Assembly (NCBI RefSeq): GCF_020165195.1
Contig: NZ_JAIUHR010000024.1
Span: 1 to 64,000, forward strand
Direction: 5' to 3'
Source: Mesorhizobium sp. CA14
GTDB taxonomy: Bacteria > Pseudomonadota > Alphaproteobacteria > Rhizobiales > Rhizobiaceae
Length of the DNA stretch: 64,000 nucleotides
Positions 48,773-56,791 of this stretch are shown one piece after another; position 1 is the stretch's first letter, and each line of letters starts with the position of its first letter. Position numbers and translations under genes: made by a program. The notes below the pieces were generated by a model. The model saw only the letters and a program-made list of their open reading frames with translations, ran no database searches and had not been told where the DNA came from.

Positions 48773-49864
48773 GGCGAGCCCGGGGCGACCTGGAGCCACC
48801 CTATCCTGATCGGCGCGCTTGCTTGGCATCCCCAACGCCTCGTCGACCGCGTCGAGGAACATTTCGGCGCAGGCCTGCCAGCTGTAGCGCATGGCGCGCT
48901 GGCGCGCTTCGGCGCGATCGACGTGAAGCGCCTTCATCGCCGCCTCGCCCAGGTCGTTCGACACGGCTCCGCCGACGCCATCGCCGACAATGTCGATCGG
49001 TCCGGTCACCGGATAGGCGGCGACGGGCGTTCCGCTGGCCAGCGCCTCGATGATGACGTTGCCGAAGGTATCGGTGCGGCTCGGAAAGACGAAGACATCG
49101 GCCGACGCGTAGATCTCGGCCAGCTCGTCGTTCGGGCGGTGGCCGAGGAAATGCGCGTTGGGATAGCGCGCCTTGAGCTTTGCCAGTTCCGGCCCTTCGC
49201 CGACGATGACCTTGCTGCCGGGCAGGTCGAGATCGAGAAAGGCGGTCAGGTTCTTTTCGATCGCGACGCGGCCGACGCACAGGAAAACCGGGCCAGGGAA
49301 CCCGGTTTTCTTGCGCTTGTCGGGCCGGAAATGGTCGGTGTCGACGCCGCGCGTCCAGGGCCTCAGCTTGTTGAAGCCGCGAGCGGCGAGATCATCCGCC
49401 AGCGACTGCGTGGCGACAAGCGTGCCCTGTCCGGAATTGTGGAAGCCGCGCAGCCAGTTATAGGCCCAGCTCTCCGGCACCGGCAGGCGGGCGCTGAGAT
49501 ATTCGGGAAAGCGCGTGTGATAGCTGGTGGTGAAGGGGCGGCCCACCTTTCGGCAATAACGGCGCGCCATGATGCCGAGCGGACCCTCGGTGACGATGTG
49601 GATGTGGTCGGTCTTGGCGGCCTCGATCAGGCGCGCGACATGACCCGGCGTCGTCAGCGCAAGCCGGATGTCGGGATAGGTCGGCATCGGCAAGGTGCGA
49701 AAGAGGTTCGGCGTCATGAAATCGAGCTCGACCTCGAAGGGTCTCAGCGCCTCGGTCAGGCGTTCCAGCGTGTGCACCACGCCATTGACCTGGGGCCGCC
49801 ACGCGTCAGTGACCATCAGGATACGCATAGCGATCCCGATACGCATGGCGACCCCGATGCGCAT
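48764..49864 (-). CDS. Glycosyltransferase family 4 protein
   Basis: The 366-residue GT-B enzyme has an N-terminal domain with MRILMVTDAWRPQVNGVVHT. The C-terminal donor-binding domain has VFLCVGRVAIEKNLTAFLDL, HFLGHRPNDELAEIYASADV and FVFPSRTDTFGNVIIEALAS, the E-x7-E motif. It resembles GDP-mannose- or UDP-sugar-dependent lipid glycosyltransferases. Three in-frame ATGs occur at 49864, 49846 and 49828 because of an 18-base tandem repeat. AAGGAA lies six bases before the first, so 49864 is chosen, while family homology starts at the third. The acceptor is unknown. Confidence 0.9.
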   Translation of the reverse strand: MRIGVAMRIGIAMRILMVTDAWRPQVNGVVHTLERLTEALRPFEVELDFMTPNLFRTLPMPTYPDIRLALTTPGHVARLIEAAKTDHIHIVTEGPLGIMARRYCRKVGRPFTTSYHTRFPEYLSARLPVPESWAYNWLRGFHNSGQGTLVATQSLADDLAARGFNKLRPWTRGVDTDHFRPDKRKKTGFPGPVFLCVGRVAIEKNLTAFLDLDLPGSKVIVGEGPELAKLKARYPNAHFLGHRPNDELAEIYASADVFVFPSRTDTFGNVIIEALASGTPVAAYPVTGPIDIVGDGVGGAVSNDLGEAAMKALHVDRAEARQRAMRYSWQACAEMFLDAVDEALGMPSKRADQDRVAPGRPGLALE

Positions 49865-50068
49865 GATGGTTCCTTGCCGCGATAACTCCTTGGCGCGCCG
49901 GCGCGGTGCCGGAACGGCAGCCATGCAGCAGCCCGCGCCTCGCTCCAGCGCACCCGGACGGGCACGGGATCGAAGCGAGGCGGCAGGGCCGAATCAACAA
50001 AGGTCGCGCGCTTCATGCGCGCTCTTGACCATGATTTCATGACGGGCGGATGAAGCCGTTTTTTGATT

Positions 50069-50157
50069 GAGCATGATCTTGTCCGAACCGAAGGTCAGCG
50101 AAGCAAAAACCGGCTTCCACTTTTTGCTGCGCTGACCTTCGGTTCGGGATCATGCTC
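50069..50157. repeat. 89-bp long-hairpin palindromic element
   Basis: The outer arms GAGCATGATC/GATCATGCTC enclose a 27-base stem (50083-50109 against 50121-50147) beginning CCGAACCGAAGGTCAGCG, with a single mismatch and a loop of about 11 bases. It lies four bases after the histidine kinase stop on the minus strand and probably terminates that operon. It shares the GAGCATGAT start with the element at 30394. Confidence 0.9.
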
Positions 50158-50160
50158 TCG

Positions 50161-51576
50161 CTACGCGGGCACCTTGATGACGGCGCGCAAGCCGCCGAGC
50201 GGGCTGTCCTCGAGGCTGATGTCGCCGCCATGGCTACGGGCGATGTCGCGGGCGATCGACAGGCCAAGTCCGGTACCGCTGGCGTCCAGGTTGCGCGCCT
50301 CGTCGAGCCGCAGGAACGGCTTGAACACCTCTTCGCGCTTTTCGGGAGCGATGCCCGGTCCGTTGTCATCGATGGTGACGGTGAGCGAGCCGCGACCATG
50401 GTTGGCGTGAACTTCAACGGCCTTGGCATAGCGAAATGCATTGCCGATGACATTCGACAGCAGCCGGGCGAAAGCGTTCGGCCGCACATGCACGGCCGGA
50501 TCGCCGGTCAGCGTCGTCGTGAGCTTGCAGCCACGCAACTGCGCTTCCTCGCCGAGCTTCTGGAAATAGGCATTGAGGTCGAAGCGGCCGGTATCCTCCG
50601 CGGCCTCGCCGCGGGCAAAAGAGAGATAGCCTTCCAGCATCGACTGCATGTCGTCGATGTCCTGGTTCAGCGCGGCCTTGGTCTCGGACTTGCCACCGGC
50701 CAGCGCCAGCTGCAGCTTGAAGCGGGTGAGGATGGTCCTGAGGTCGTGGCTGACGCCGGTCAGCATGGCGGTACGCTGCTCGATCTGGCGCTCGATACGC
50801 TCACGCATCTGTATGAAGGCGAAACCGGCGCGGCGGACCTCCTCGGCGCCGCGCGGGCGGAAGTCGCGCGGCATCGGCCGCCCCTTGCCGAAGCTTTCGG
50901 CAGCCTCGGCGAGCGTCAGGATCGGCCTGATCTGGTTGCGCAGGAAGGGAATGGCGATCATCAACAGAACCAGCGAGGTGCCGACCATCCAGATCAGGAA
51001 GATGTGGGTGTTCGAGGCATAAGCCTGGCTGCGCCGCACGAAGACGCGCAGCACCTTGCCTTCGAGCTGGACGCGAACCTCGACGACGTTCGAGTTGCCG
51101 ACCGTGTCGATCCAGAACGGACGGTTGATCTGCCTGGTGATCTCCGACGACAGCGCCTCGTCGAGGATCGAGAAGAACGGCTTCGGGCCGGGCGGCGGCA
51201 GCGGATCGGGCGGCAGCAGATCCACCTTCAGCTGCATGCGGTCCTGGGCGATGCGGATAATGTTGGCGTAGTCGGCGTCGTGCGGATAGGTCTCCATCAT
51301 GTCGATGACGGCCGCTATGTCCGAGATGGTCGCCTGCGACAGGCGCTGGGTGACCGTCTGCCAATGGCGCTCCATGAAGACGAAGGCGACCACCGACTGC
51401 AAAAGGATCATCGGCGCGATGACGATGATCAGCGAGCGGGCGTAGAGCCGCTTCGGCATGTAGAGCGCGACCAGGCGCCAGAACCGGTTCCAGGCGCGCG
51501 GCATCGCCCTCAGTGTCCGCAGCGCGAGATCGCCGGGGCCGCCTCCTTCAGGCTGTTCCAGTTGCGTGGTCGCCAT
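50161..51576 (-). CDS. Sensor histidine kinase (EnvZ-like)
   Basis: The 471-residue membrane kinase starts at the ATG at 51576 (GGAAGGG upstream). Two helices (about residues 50-70 and 195-215) flank a periplasmic sensor domain. A HAMP region follows, then the H-box GVSHDLRTILTRFKLQLAL, the N-box SNVIGNAFRYA, the G1 motif DDNGPGIAPE and the G2 motif GTGLGLSIA. It would phosphorylate the OmpR-like regulator encoded just upstream. The signal is unknown. It is the third gene of a MarR-regulator-kinase operon. Confidence 0.93.
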   Translation of the reverse strand: MATTQLEQPEGGGPGDLALRTLRAMPRAWNRFWRLVALYMPKRLYARSLIIVIAPMILLQSVVAFVFMERHWQTVTQRLSQATISDIAAVIDMMETYPHDADYANIIRIAQDRMQLKVDLLPPDPLPPPGPKPFFSILDEALSSEITRQINRPFWIDTVGNSNVVEVRVQLEGKVLRVFVRRSQAYASNTHIFLIWMVGTSLVLLMIAIPFLRNQIRPILTLAEAAESFGKGRPMPRDFRPRGAEEVRRAGFAFIQMRERIERQIEQRTAMLTGVSHDLRTILTRFKLQLALAGGKSETKAALNQDIDDMQSMLEGYLSFARGEAAEDTGRFDLNAYFQKLGEEAQLRGCKLTTTLTGDPAVHVRPNAFARLLSNVIGNAFRYAKAVEVHANHGRGSLTVTIDDNGPGIAPEKREEVFKPFLRLDEARNLDASGTGLGLSIARDIARSHGGDISLEDSPLGGLRAVIKVPA

Positions 51577-51627
51577 TCGCCCTTCCGCTCGTCGATGGCC
51601 GTTCAGCAAAGGGCCTTCGACGGTAGT

Positions 51628-52347
51628 TTATTCGACGCTGAGCCGATACCCAATACCGCGCACCGTCTGCAGCCAGACCGGATTGGACGGATCGCGTTCG
51701 ATCTTGCGGCGCAGCCGATTGATCTGCACGTCGATGGTGCGCTCGCCGACATCCGATTCATCGCCCACCAGCTCATGGCGCGGTATGGTCTCGCCAGCCC
51801 GCGCGGCGAAGATCGCGAGGATCTCCTGTTCGCGGTCGGTCAGCTTAAGCGCCTCGCCGCCACGCTTCAATTCGCGCTTGGCGATCTGGAACGTATAGGG
51901 TCCGAACACCAGCTGCTCGACCTTCGGCGTCGCTGCCGGGCCGCCACGGCGCAGGATGTTGTTGATGCGCAGGATCAGCTCGCGCGGATCGAACGGTTTT
52001 GGCAGGTAATCGTCGGCGCCGGCCTCCAGCCCGGTGATGCGGCTGTCGGTCTCGGACAGCGCCGTCAGCATCAGGATCGGCACGTTCTTCTCGGCCCGCA
52101 ACGCCTTGGTGAGGTCGACGCCGGTCTCGCCCGGCATCATGACATCGAGCACCAGTAGGTCGAAGTCGAGGCCGGCGAGCTTGCGCCTGGCCTCGCCGGA
52201 ATTGCCGGCGACGGTGACGCGAAAGCCGTTCTCGGACAGATACTGCTTGAGCAGGTTGCGGATACGCGTGTCGTCATCGACAACCAGAAGATGCGGCGCG
52301 TCATCGTCGGGCGCGGCCGGATGATCAACCTTCTCAATGGTCTCCAT
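51628..52347 (-). CDS. OmpR-family response regulator
   Basis: The 239-residue protein has a receiver domain with VVDDDTRIRNLLKQYL, phospho-acceptor Asp in LLVLDVMMPGETG and the conserved Lys in DDYLPKPFDPRE. The C-terminal winged helix contains LTDREQEILAIFAARAGE and DVQINRLRRKIERDPSNPVW. The ATG at 52347 has GGGGAAGA upstream. It overlaps the end of the MarR gene by 14 bases. It is the partner of the downstream EnvZ-like kinase; its targets are unknown. Confidence 0.95.
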   Translation of the reverse strand: METIEKVDHPAAPDDDAPHLLVVDDDTRIRNLLKQYLSENGFRVTVAGNSGEARRKLAGLDFDLLVLDVMMPGETGVDLTKALRAEKNVPILMLTALSETDSRITGLEAGADDYLPKPFDPRELILRINNILRRGGPAATPKVEQLVFGPYTFQIAKRELKRGGEALKLTDREQEILAIFAARAGETIPRHELVGDESDVGERTIDVQINRLRRKIERDPSNPVWLQTVRGIGYRLSVE

Positions 52348-52870
52348 GGTTCTTCCCCGATGTTTGCGCAGGCACAATGTCGATCTGCGCCCTTAGTTCC
52401 GGATTCACCATCGCCTCCAGGAATCGCTCGATCGTGGCGCGTTCGGTGGTTCCGGAATCCTCCAATGCCGCACGGATGCGGCGCGACTGTGGCCGCGCCA
52501 GCGCCAAAGCCAGCGCGCGACCTTTGGCGGTCGGGTAGAGTTCGCGCTGCCGGCGATCGCGCGGACCCTGCACCTGGACGATATGGTCGGTGTCGATCAA
52601 CTGCTTCAAAACCCGCGCCAGGCTCTGCTTGGTGATCTTCAGCACGTCGAGCAGTTCGGCGACGGTGAGCCCGGGCCTGCGGTTGACGAAATGCAGCACG
52701 CGATGATGGGCGCGACCGAAGCCATACTCGGCGAGTATCTGGTCCGGGTCGGAGGTGAAATCGCGGTAAGCGAAGAAAAATAGCTCGATGATGGCGAAGT
52801 CGATGCCGTCCTCGTCGGCGATCGCCGTCCTGATCGGTTTTCCGGCTGCGGGGCTTGGATCCGTCATCAT
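52334..52870 (-). CDS. MarR-family transcriptional regulator
   Basis: The 178-residue winged-helix protein contains AHHRVLHFVNRRPGLTVAEL, LLDVLKITKQSLARVLKQL (recognition helix) and the wing with QGPRDRRQRELYPTAKG. Two adjacent ATGs (52870 and 52867) follow GGAGAA, and either could be used. No conserved sensing Cys is seen. It heads an operon with the response regulator and kinase and is divergent from ilvE. I recall the same MarR/two-component arrangement in other Rhizobiales. The ligand is unknown. Confidence 0.9.
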   Translation of the reverse strand: MMTDPSPAAGKPIRTAIADEDGIDFAIIELFFFAYRDFTSDPDQILAEYGFGRAHHRVLHFVNRRPGLTVAELLDVLKITKQSLARVLKQLIDTDHIVQVQGPRDRRQRELYPTAKGRALALALARPQSRRIRAALEDSGTTERATIERFLEAMVNPELRAQIDIVPAQTSGKNHGDH

Positions 52871-53129
52871 TTCTCCATGCGAGGCGGGAATTATGTCAGT
52901 ACTATTGACGTAATTTCCGGGCAATGATAATTTTTGACAAGCTTTTCGGCGGATTGCGAACGAAAAGGCAAGTGGAAGCCGTTTTTCCGGAACTTCCTGA
53001 GTTTGCCACGAATTGAATATCCGCCTACGCTTTCAAGCATTGGCCAACGTTTCGGGTCCTGTGGCGGGGCCGGTACGAAAAGGCTTTAAAACACAACGAT
53101 TTGCGGGCGCCCGCCCGCGGGAGGTTTCC

Positions 53130-54023
53130 ATGGCATCCGTTCCCTTCGATCAATTGGACGGCTTCATCTGGATGAACGGCGAGTTCGTCAAATGGGCCGA
53201 CGCCAAGATCCACGTGCTGACCCATGGCCTGCACTATGCCAGCGCCGTCTTCGAGGGCGAGCGCGCCTATGGCGGCCAGATCTTCAAGCTGACCGAGCAT
53301 AATGAGCGCCTGCATGAATCGGCACGCCTGCTCGGCTTCAAGATCCCCTATCCGGTCGCCGAGATCGACGAGGCCTGCCGCACGCTGCTGAAGAAGCAGG
53401 GTTTCCAGGACGCCTATGTGCGCCCGATCGCCTGGCGTGGCAGCGAGCAGATGGGCGTCTCGGCGCAGAACAACCGCATCAACGTCGCCATCGCCATCTG
53501 GCAGTGGCCGAGCTATTTCGACCCCGCGCAGAAACTCAAGGGCATCCGCCTCGATGTCGCCGAATGGCGCCGGCCCGATCCGCGCACCGCGCCGTCAAAG
53601 TCGAAGGCCGCCGGCCTCTACATGATCTGCACGCTGTCCAAGCACGCCGCCGAGGCCAAGGGCTACGCCGACGCCATGATGCTCGATTGGCGCGGCCAGG
53701 TGGCGGAAGCCACAGGCGCCAACATCTTCTTCGTCCAGGATGGCAAGATCCATACGCCGACGCCCGACTGCTTCCTCGACGGCATAACCCGCCGCACGGT
53801 GATCGGCCTGGCGAAGGACCGCGGTTTGGAAGTAATCGAGCGCGTCATCATGCCGGAGGAACTCGAAGGTTTCGAGCAGTGCTTCCTCACCGGAACCGCC
53901 GCCGAGGTCACGCCGGTTTCCGAGATCGGTCCATACCGATTCGAGGTCGGCGAGATCGCCAAGACATTGATGAATGACTATTCCGCCGCAGTGCAGCCGA
54001 AGCATGCAATCGCTGCAGAATAG
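53130..54023 (+). CDS. ilvE: Branched-chain amino acid aminotransferase
   Basis: The 297-residue fold-type IV PLP enzyme has the segments IWMNGEFVKWADAKIHVLTH, HYASAVFEGERAYGG, YVRPIAWRGSEQMGVSAQNN, and SKSKAAGLYM with MLDWRGQVAEATGANIFFV. It transaminates Val, Leu and Ile with 2-oxoglutarate. The start is the ATG at 53130 after a perfect GGGAGG; the longer frame from 53013 is arginine-rich and not family-like. A terminator follows at 54050. Confidence 0.96.
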   Translation: MASVPFDQLDGFIWMNGEFVKWADAKIHVLTHGLHYASAVFEGERAYGGQIFKLTEHNERLHESARLLGFKIPYPVAEIDEACRTLLKKQGFQDAYVRPIAWRGSEQMGVSAQNNRINVAIAIWQWPSYFDPAQKLKGIRLDVAEWRRPDPRTAPSKSKAAGLYMICTLSKHAAEAKGYADAMMLDWRGQVAEATGANIFFVQDGKIHTPTPDCFLDGITRRTVIGLAKDRGLEVIERVIMPEELEGFEQCFLTGTAAEVTPVSEIGPYRFEVGEIAKTLMNDYSAAVQPKHAIAAE

Positions 54024-54049
54024 CGATAGTCACAGCTTTTTTGTGCAAT

Positions 54050-54079
54050 AAGGGCGGTTTTCTAGCCGCCCCTTTTATT
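54050..54079 (+). terminator. Terminator of ilvE
   Basis: The stem GGGCGG/CCGCCC, extended by flanking A and T residues, has loop TTTTCTAG and is followed by CTTTTATTT. It is a standard intrinsic terminator 27 bases after the ilvE stop. Confidence 0.8.
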
Positions 54080-54169
54080 TAAGCGCCCGCGCATTTGACT
54101 TTCGAACAATTCGGCGTCTCATGATGGCGTCGGCCCGAGGAGGCTGGCGGCTATGGAGGGACTAGTTAC

Positions 54170-54475
54170 ATGGACAGCAACACGATTATTCAGATCGTTG
54201 TACAGGTAATTGCCGGCGTTATCGGTGGCCAGGCGGTTGGCGCGGCGTTCAAGCAGGCGGCGATGGGTCAACTCACCAAAATCCTCGGCGGTGCGATCGG
54301 CGGCGTCGGAGGCGCGGCCATTCTCGGCAGTTTGCTCGGCGGCGGCGTTGACGCCGCAGCGGCGGCGGGTGGCATCGGCAGCGCGCTCGACCTGAAGAAC
54401 CTCCTTGGCGGCGTTGGTGGCGGCGCGATCCTGACCGGCATCATCGGCGCGGTCATGAATGCGATGAAGAAATAG
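54170..54475 (+). CDS. Small glycine/alanine-rich membrane protein
   Basis: The 101-residue protein is almost entirely hydrophobic or small residues: IIQIVVQVIAGVIGGQAVGA, KILGGAIGGVGGAAILGSLL, and NLLGGVGGGAILTGIIGAVM. These suggest glycine-zipper membrane helices. The N-terminus MDSNT is short, so there is no cleavable signal. GGAGGGACT precedes the ATG. I recall similar unnamed proteins in Rhizobiales. Glycine-zipper proteins are often membrane or outer-membrane oligomers, but no role can be assigned. Confidence 0.75.
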   Translation: MDSNTIIQIVVQVIAGVIGGQAVGAAFKQAAMGQLTKILGGAIGGVGGAAILGSLLGGGVDAAAAAGGIGSALDLKNLLGGVGGGAILTGIIGAVMNAMKK

Positions 54476-54497
54476 GTCGGTTCTTTCGGACTTTGCC

Positions 54498-54597
54498 ATG
54501 GGCGGCCTCGGCCGCCCATTCCTTTTGGAACATAGCCGGCGGCCTCGGCCGCCCATTCTTTTGGAACATGGCCGGCGGCCTCGGCCGCGCATTTCCT
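54498..54597 (+). repeat. Three tandem copies of a 36-37-bp hairpin unit
   Basis: The unit GGCCTCGGCCGCCCATTCCT, then TTTGGAACATAGCCGGC, begins at 54504, 54541 and 54577 with few changes. Each copy contains a GGCGGCC/GGCCGCC stem, and copies 1 and 2 are followed by a T-rich run, so each looks like a rho-independent terminator. They lie downstream of the small glycine-rich gene. Confidence 0.9.
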
Positions 54598-54686
54598 CCC
54601 GAAGTTCGGACAATGGTGGACGAGGTTCGCCGGGCTGTCTACATCAGGGCGACACTTCGAAGGAAAGCGGCGGGGAAAGGAATGCC

Positions 54687-55328
54687 ATGGGTCAGCTCAA
54701 TGCCGGTATCGTGCCGGTCACGCCGTTCCAGCAGAACTGCACCATTTTGTTCGACATGGACGACAAGACGGGCGTCGTCGTCGATCCCGGCGGCGATGTC
54801 GACAAGATACTGTCGGTGCTGAAGGACAATGCCATCAACGCCGGCGCGATCTGGATCACGCATGGTCATATCGACCATGCCGGCGGCGCGATGGAACTGA
54901 AGGACGCGCTGGGCATCGACATTATCGGCCCGCACGAGGCCGACAAGCCCCTGCTTGCCAATCTCGAGAACCAGGCCAAGCGTTTTGGCCTGACCGATCC
55001 GGTGCGCAATTGCGTGCCCGACCGTTTTCTGACGGAAGGCGAGGTCGTGTCCTTCGGCAGCCATCGGTTCGAGGTGCTGCATTGCCCGGGGCATGCGCCG
55101 GGCCATGTCGTCTACTACAACCGAGCGGCCAAATTCGCGCATGTCGGCGACGTGCTGTTTCGCGGCTCGATCGGGCGCACCGATCTGCCCGGCGGCGACC
55201 ACGCCGCGCTGATCGCCTCGATCAAGGAAAAGCTTCTGCCGCTTGGCGACGACATAGGTTTCATCTGCGGCCATGGCCCGGGCAGCCGTTTTGGCGATGA
55301 ACGGCGGACCAATCCCTTTCTGACCTGA
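54687..55328 (+). CDS. Metallo-beta-lactamase-fold hydrolase (glyoxalase II-like)
   Basis: The 213-residue protein has the metal motif THGHIDHAGG (His-X-His-X-Asp-His), HCPGHAPGHVVYY, the Asp in HVGDVLFRGSIGRTDLPGG and the last His in CGHGPGSRFGDERRTNPF. This is the YcbL/GloC-type short glyoxalase II family, which hydrolyses thioesters such as S-lactoylglutathione. The ATG at 54687 is preceded by GGGGAAAGGA. Upstream in-frame sequence is the terminator repeat array and is not coding. Confidence 0.92.
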   Translation: MGQLNAGIVPVTPFQQNCTILFDMDDKTGVVVDPGGDVDKILSVLKDNAINAGAIWITHGHIDHAGGAMELKDALGIDIIGPHEADKPLLANLENQAKRFGLTDPVRNCVPDRFLTEGEVVSFGSHRFEVLHCPGHAPGHVVYYNRAAKFAHVGDVLFRGSIGRTDLPGGDHAALIASIKEKLLPLGDDIGFICGHGPGSRFGDERRTNPFLT

Positions 55329-55336
55329 CCTTCAAA

Positions 55337-55371
55337 AAGAAAAGCGCCGCTGGGGGGCGGCGCTTTTCTTG
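55337..55371. terminator. Bidirectional terminator after the MBL-fold gene
   Basis: The stem AAGAAAAGCGCCGC/GCGGCGCTTTTCTT around a G-rich loop gives a T-run on both strands. It separates the convergent MBL-fold and BA14K genes. Confidence 0.9.
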
Positions 55372-55400
55372 GGCAGGGAACCCAGGCGATGTTCGACGGG

Positions 55401-55811
55401 TCAGTTGGCGACGCAGAAATGCTGAGCGCCGTCACTGCCGGTGAAGGTGCCGGTCCGCGAATTGAAGCTGCGGTAGCGGTCCGAACAATACTCGTACCAG
55501 CCGCGGGTCCACGGTTCGGCGTAGCGGTCGGCGTAGACGACGCGGGGCTGCTCAACGTAGTAGCGGCGCACCGGCCGGTCGACATAATAGTCGTCACCAT
55601 AGGCCGGTTCGTAATAGCGCGGCCCGGGGTTGCTCAGCGCGCTGCCGATCAGGGCGCCGGCCGCAAGGCCGACAACGCCGGCGGCGAGAGCGTCGCCGCC
55701 ATGGTGACGATGGTGCCAGCGCCAGTCGTCGGCATTGGCCGCTGAGAAGGTGGCCAGGGTGGTCGCGGCAATGCCAACGCTCAGGATGGAAGTCTTGAGA
55801 AAACGGTTCAT
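55401..55811 (-). CDS. BA14K family exported protein
   Basis: The 136-residue protein has a signal peptide (FLKTSILSVGIAATTLATFS, then AANA) and a His-rich stretch WRWHHRHHGGD. A glycine-zipper-like segment ALAAGVVGLAAGALIGSAL follows, then the BA14K C-terminus with WYEYCSDRYRSFNSRTGTFT and a final Cys. The Brucella relative is an immunoreactive protein with lectin-like activity. AAGGAGA precedes the ATG at 55811. It is a single-gene unit. Confidence 0.92.
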   Translation of the reverse strand: MNRFLKTSILSVGIAATTLATFSAANADDWRWHHRHHGGDALAAGVVGLAAGALIGSALSNPGPRYYEPAYGDDYYVDRPVRRYYVEQPRVVYADRYAEPWTRGWYEYCSDRYRSFNSRTGTFTGSDGAQHFCVAN

Positions 55812-56025
55812 TTTCGGTCTCCTTCGCGCCGGCCCGCGCATTTTTCAGCGGATACGGACCGGCTTTAGCAAAAATTAATAGAAGACCGTGGCTGAACGGA
55901 GGCTGAACGGAATCGGCAAAAACGATTTTTCGCGGCTTGGCGATTTCGAGGCTTGGGCACAACCTTGTGCCGGGCGGGAGCGGTCCCGCCTCAAATAGCC
56001 TCCGTCGGACCCGTCGTGAGCCGGC
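55812..56025. other. Non-coding upstream region of the BA14K gene
   Basis: Together with the adjoining repeat this forms a 319-base stretch without a gene. It should hold the BA14K promoter on the minus strand; no strong box was recognised. A possible frame running into it from 55594 is GC-shadow sequence and not credible. Confidence 0.4.
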
Positions 56026-56129
56026 CTAAAGCGCGTCGCAATCTTTCAGATTCGCTCCATGCGCTTTAGGTTCTTGATTTGGCGCATGTCTTTAATCCCG
56101 AAACCGGTTCCCACTTTCGGGAGACATGC
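56026..56129. repeat. Double-hairpin palindromic element adjacent to cspA
   Basis: Hairpin 1 has arms CTAAAGCGC/GCGCTTTAG (56026-56069). Hairpin 2 has arms GCATGTCT and TCCCGAAA against TTTCGGGAGACATGC (56084-56129). This two-hairpin form is a common intergenic element in Rhizobium and Mesorhizobium genomes. Its conserved TAAAG end overlaps the stop codon of the neighbouring cold-shock gene. Confidence 0.88.
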
Positions 56130-56130
56130 T

Positions 56131-56343
56131 TTAGCCGATCGACAGATTGACGGCCTTCGGACCCTTGCCGCGCTTGTCCGGCTCGGTGTCGAATGTCACT
56201 TTCTGCCCATCCTCAAGACCGGGAAGGCCCGACGCCTGCACGGCCGAAATGTGGACGAAGACATCCTTCGCGCCATCATCGGGCGTGATGAAGCCGAAGC
56301 CCTTGGCATGGTTGAAGAATTTGACGGTGCCGGTCTGCGGCAT
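56131..56343 (-). CDS. cspA: Cold-shock protein, copy 1
   Basis: This 70-residue single cold-shock domain has RNP1 KGFGFI, RNP2 VFVHI, and the nucleic-acid-binding aromatic cluster. It acts as an RNA chaperone. It differs from the downstream-numbered copy (56579-56791) at about 15 positions and in its C-terminus (LSIG instead of LRAA). The TAA stop lies in the conserved end of a palindromic repeat. The longer frame upstream to 56472 is not family-like. Confidence 0.95.
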   Translation of the reverse strand: MPQTGTVKFFNHAKGFGFITPDDGAKDVFVHISAVQASGLPGLEDGQKVTFDTEPDKRGKGPKAVNLSIG

Positions 56344-56470
56344 GGGAAACTCCTTTGATCCCATCAAGTCAAGTCTCGGGCCGGCAAACTGCCCGAGAGG
56401 AAATTTGTCCTTTATTTTAGCGCTATCGGCAAGAGAAAGTTTTCGCCTGCCGATCCAAGCATTTGCGCGC

Positions 56471-56501
56471 AAAAAAGGCGCGACCGTTTCGGCCGCGCCT
56501 T
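56471..56501 (-). terminator. Terminator of the second cold-shock gene
   Basis: Read leftward, the stem AAGGCGCG/CGCGCCTT with inner CCG/CGG pairs is followed by a run of six Ts. It lies 78 bases after the stop of the 56579-56791 gene and shows that the two csp genes are separate transcription units. Confidence 0.88.
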
Positions 56502-56578
56502 CGCAATTCAGGCCTGTCCAGAAGCCGGTTCATGACCTGCCGCACCGTTGCGTCCGCAAGGACAGGCCGGTCCGGCGA

Positions 56579-56791
56579 TCAGGCGGCGCGCAGGTTGACC
56601 GCCTTCGGGCCTTTGCCCATGCGGTCCGGCTCGACGTCGAAGGTGACCTTCTGGCCGTCGACCAACGTGCGCAGGCCGGAAGCCTCGATCGCCGAGATGT
56701 GGACGAACACGTCCTTGGCGCCGCCATCCGGCGTGATGAAGCCGAAGCCTTTGGTGGCATTGAAGAACTTTACGGTACCGGTCTGGGCCAT
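56579..56791 (-). CDS. Cold-shock protein, copy 2
   Basis: The 70-residue protein MAQTGTVKFFNATKGFGFIT carries RNP1 KGFGFI and RNP2 VFVHI and is a full CSD protein. A promoter-like TTGCAA-N16-TAATAA lies about 210 bases upstream, leaving a leader of about 200 bases. Such long leaders are typical of cold-inducible csp mRNAs. The frame extending to 57376 is upstream shadow and not coding. Confidence 0.95.
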   Translation of the reverse strand: MAQTGTVKFFNATKGFGFITPDGGAKDVFVHISAIEASGLRTLVDGQKVTFDVEPDRMGKGPKAVNLRAA

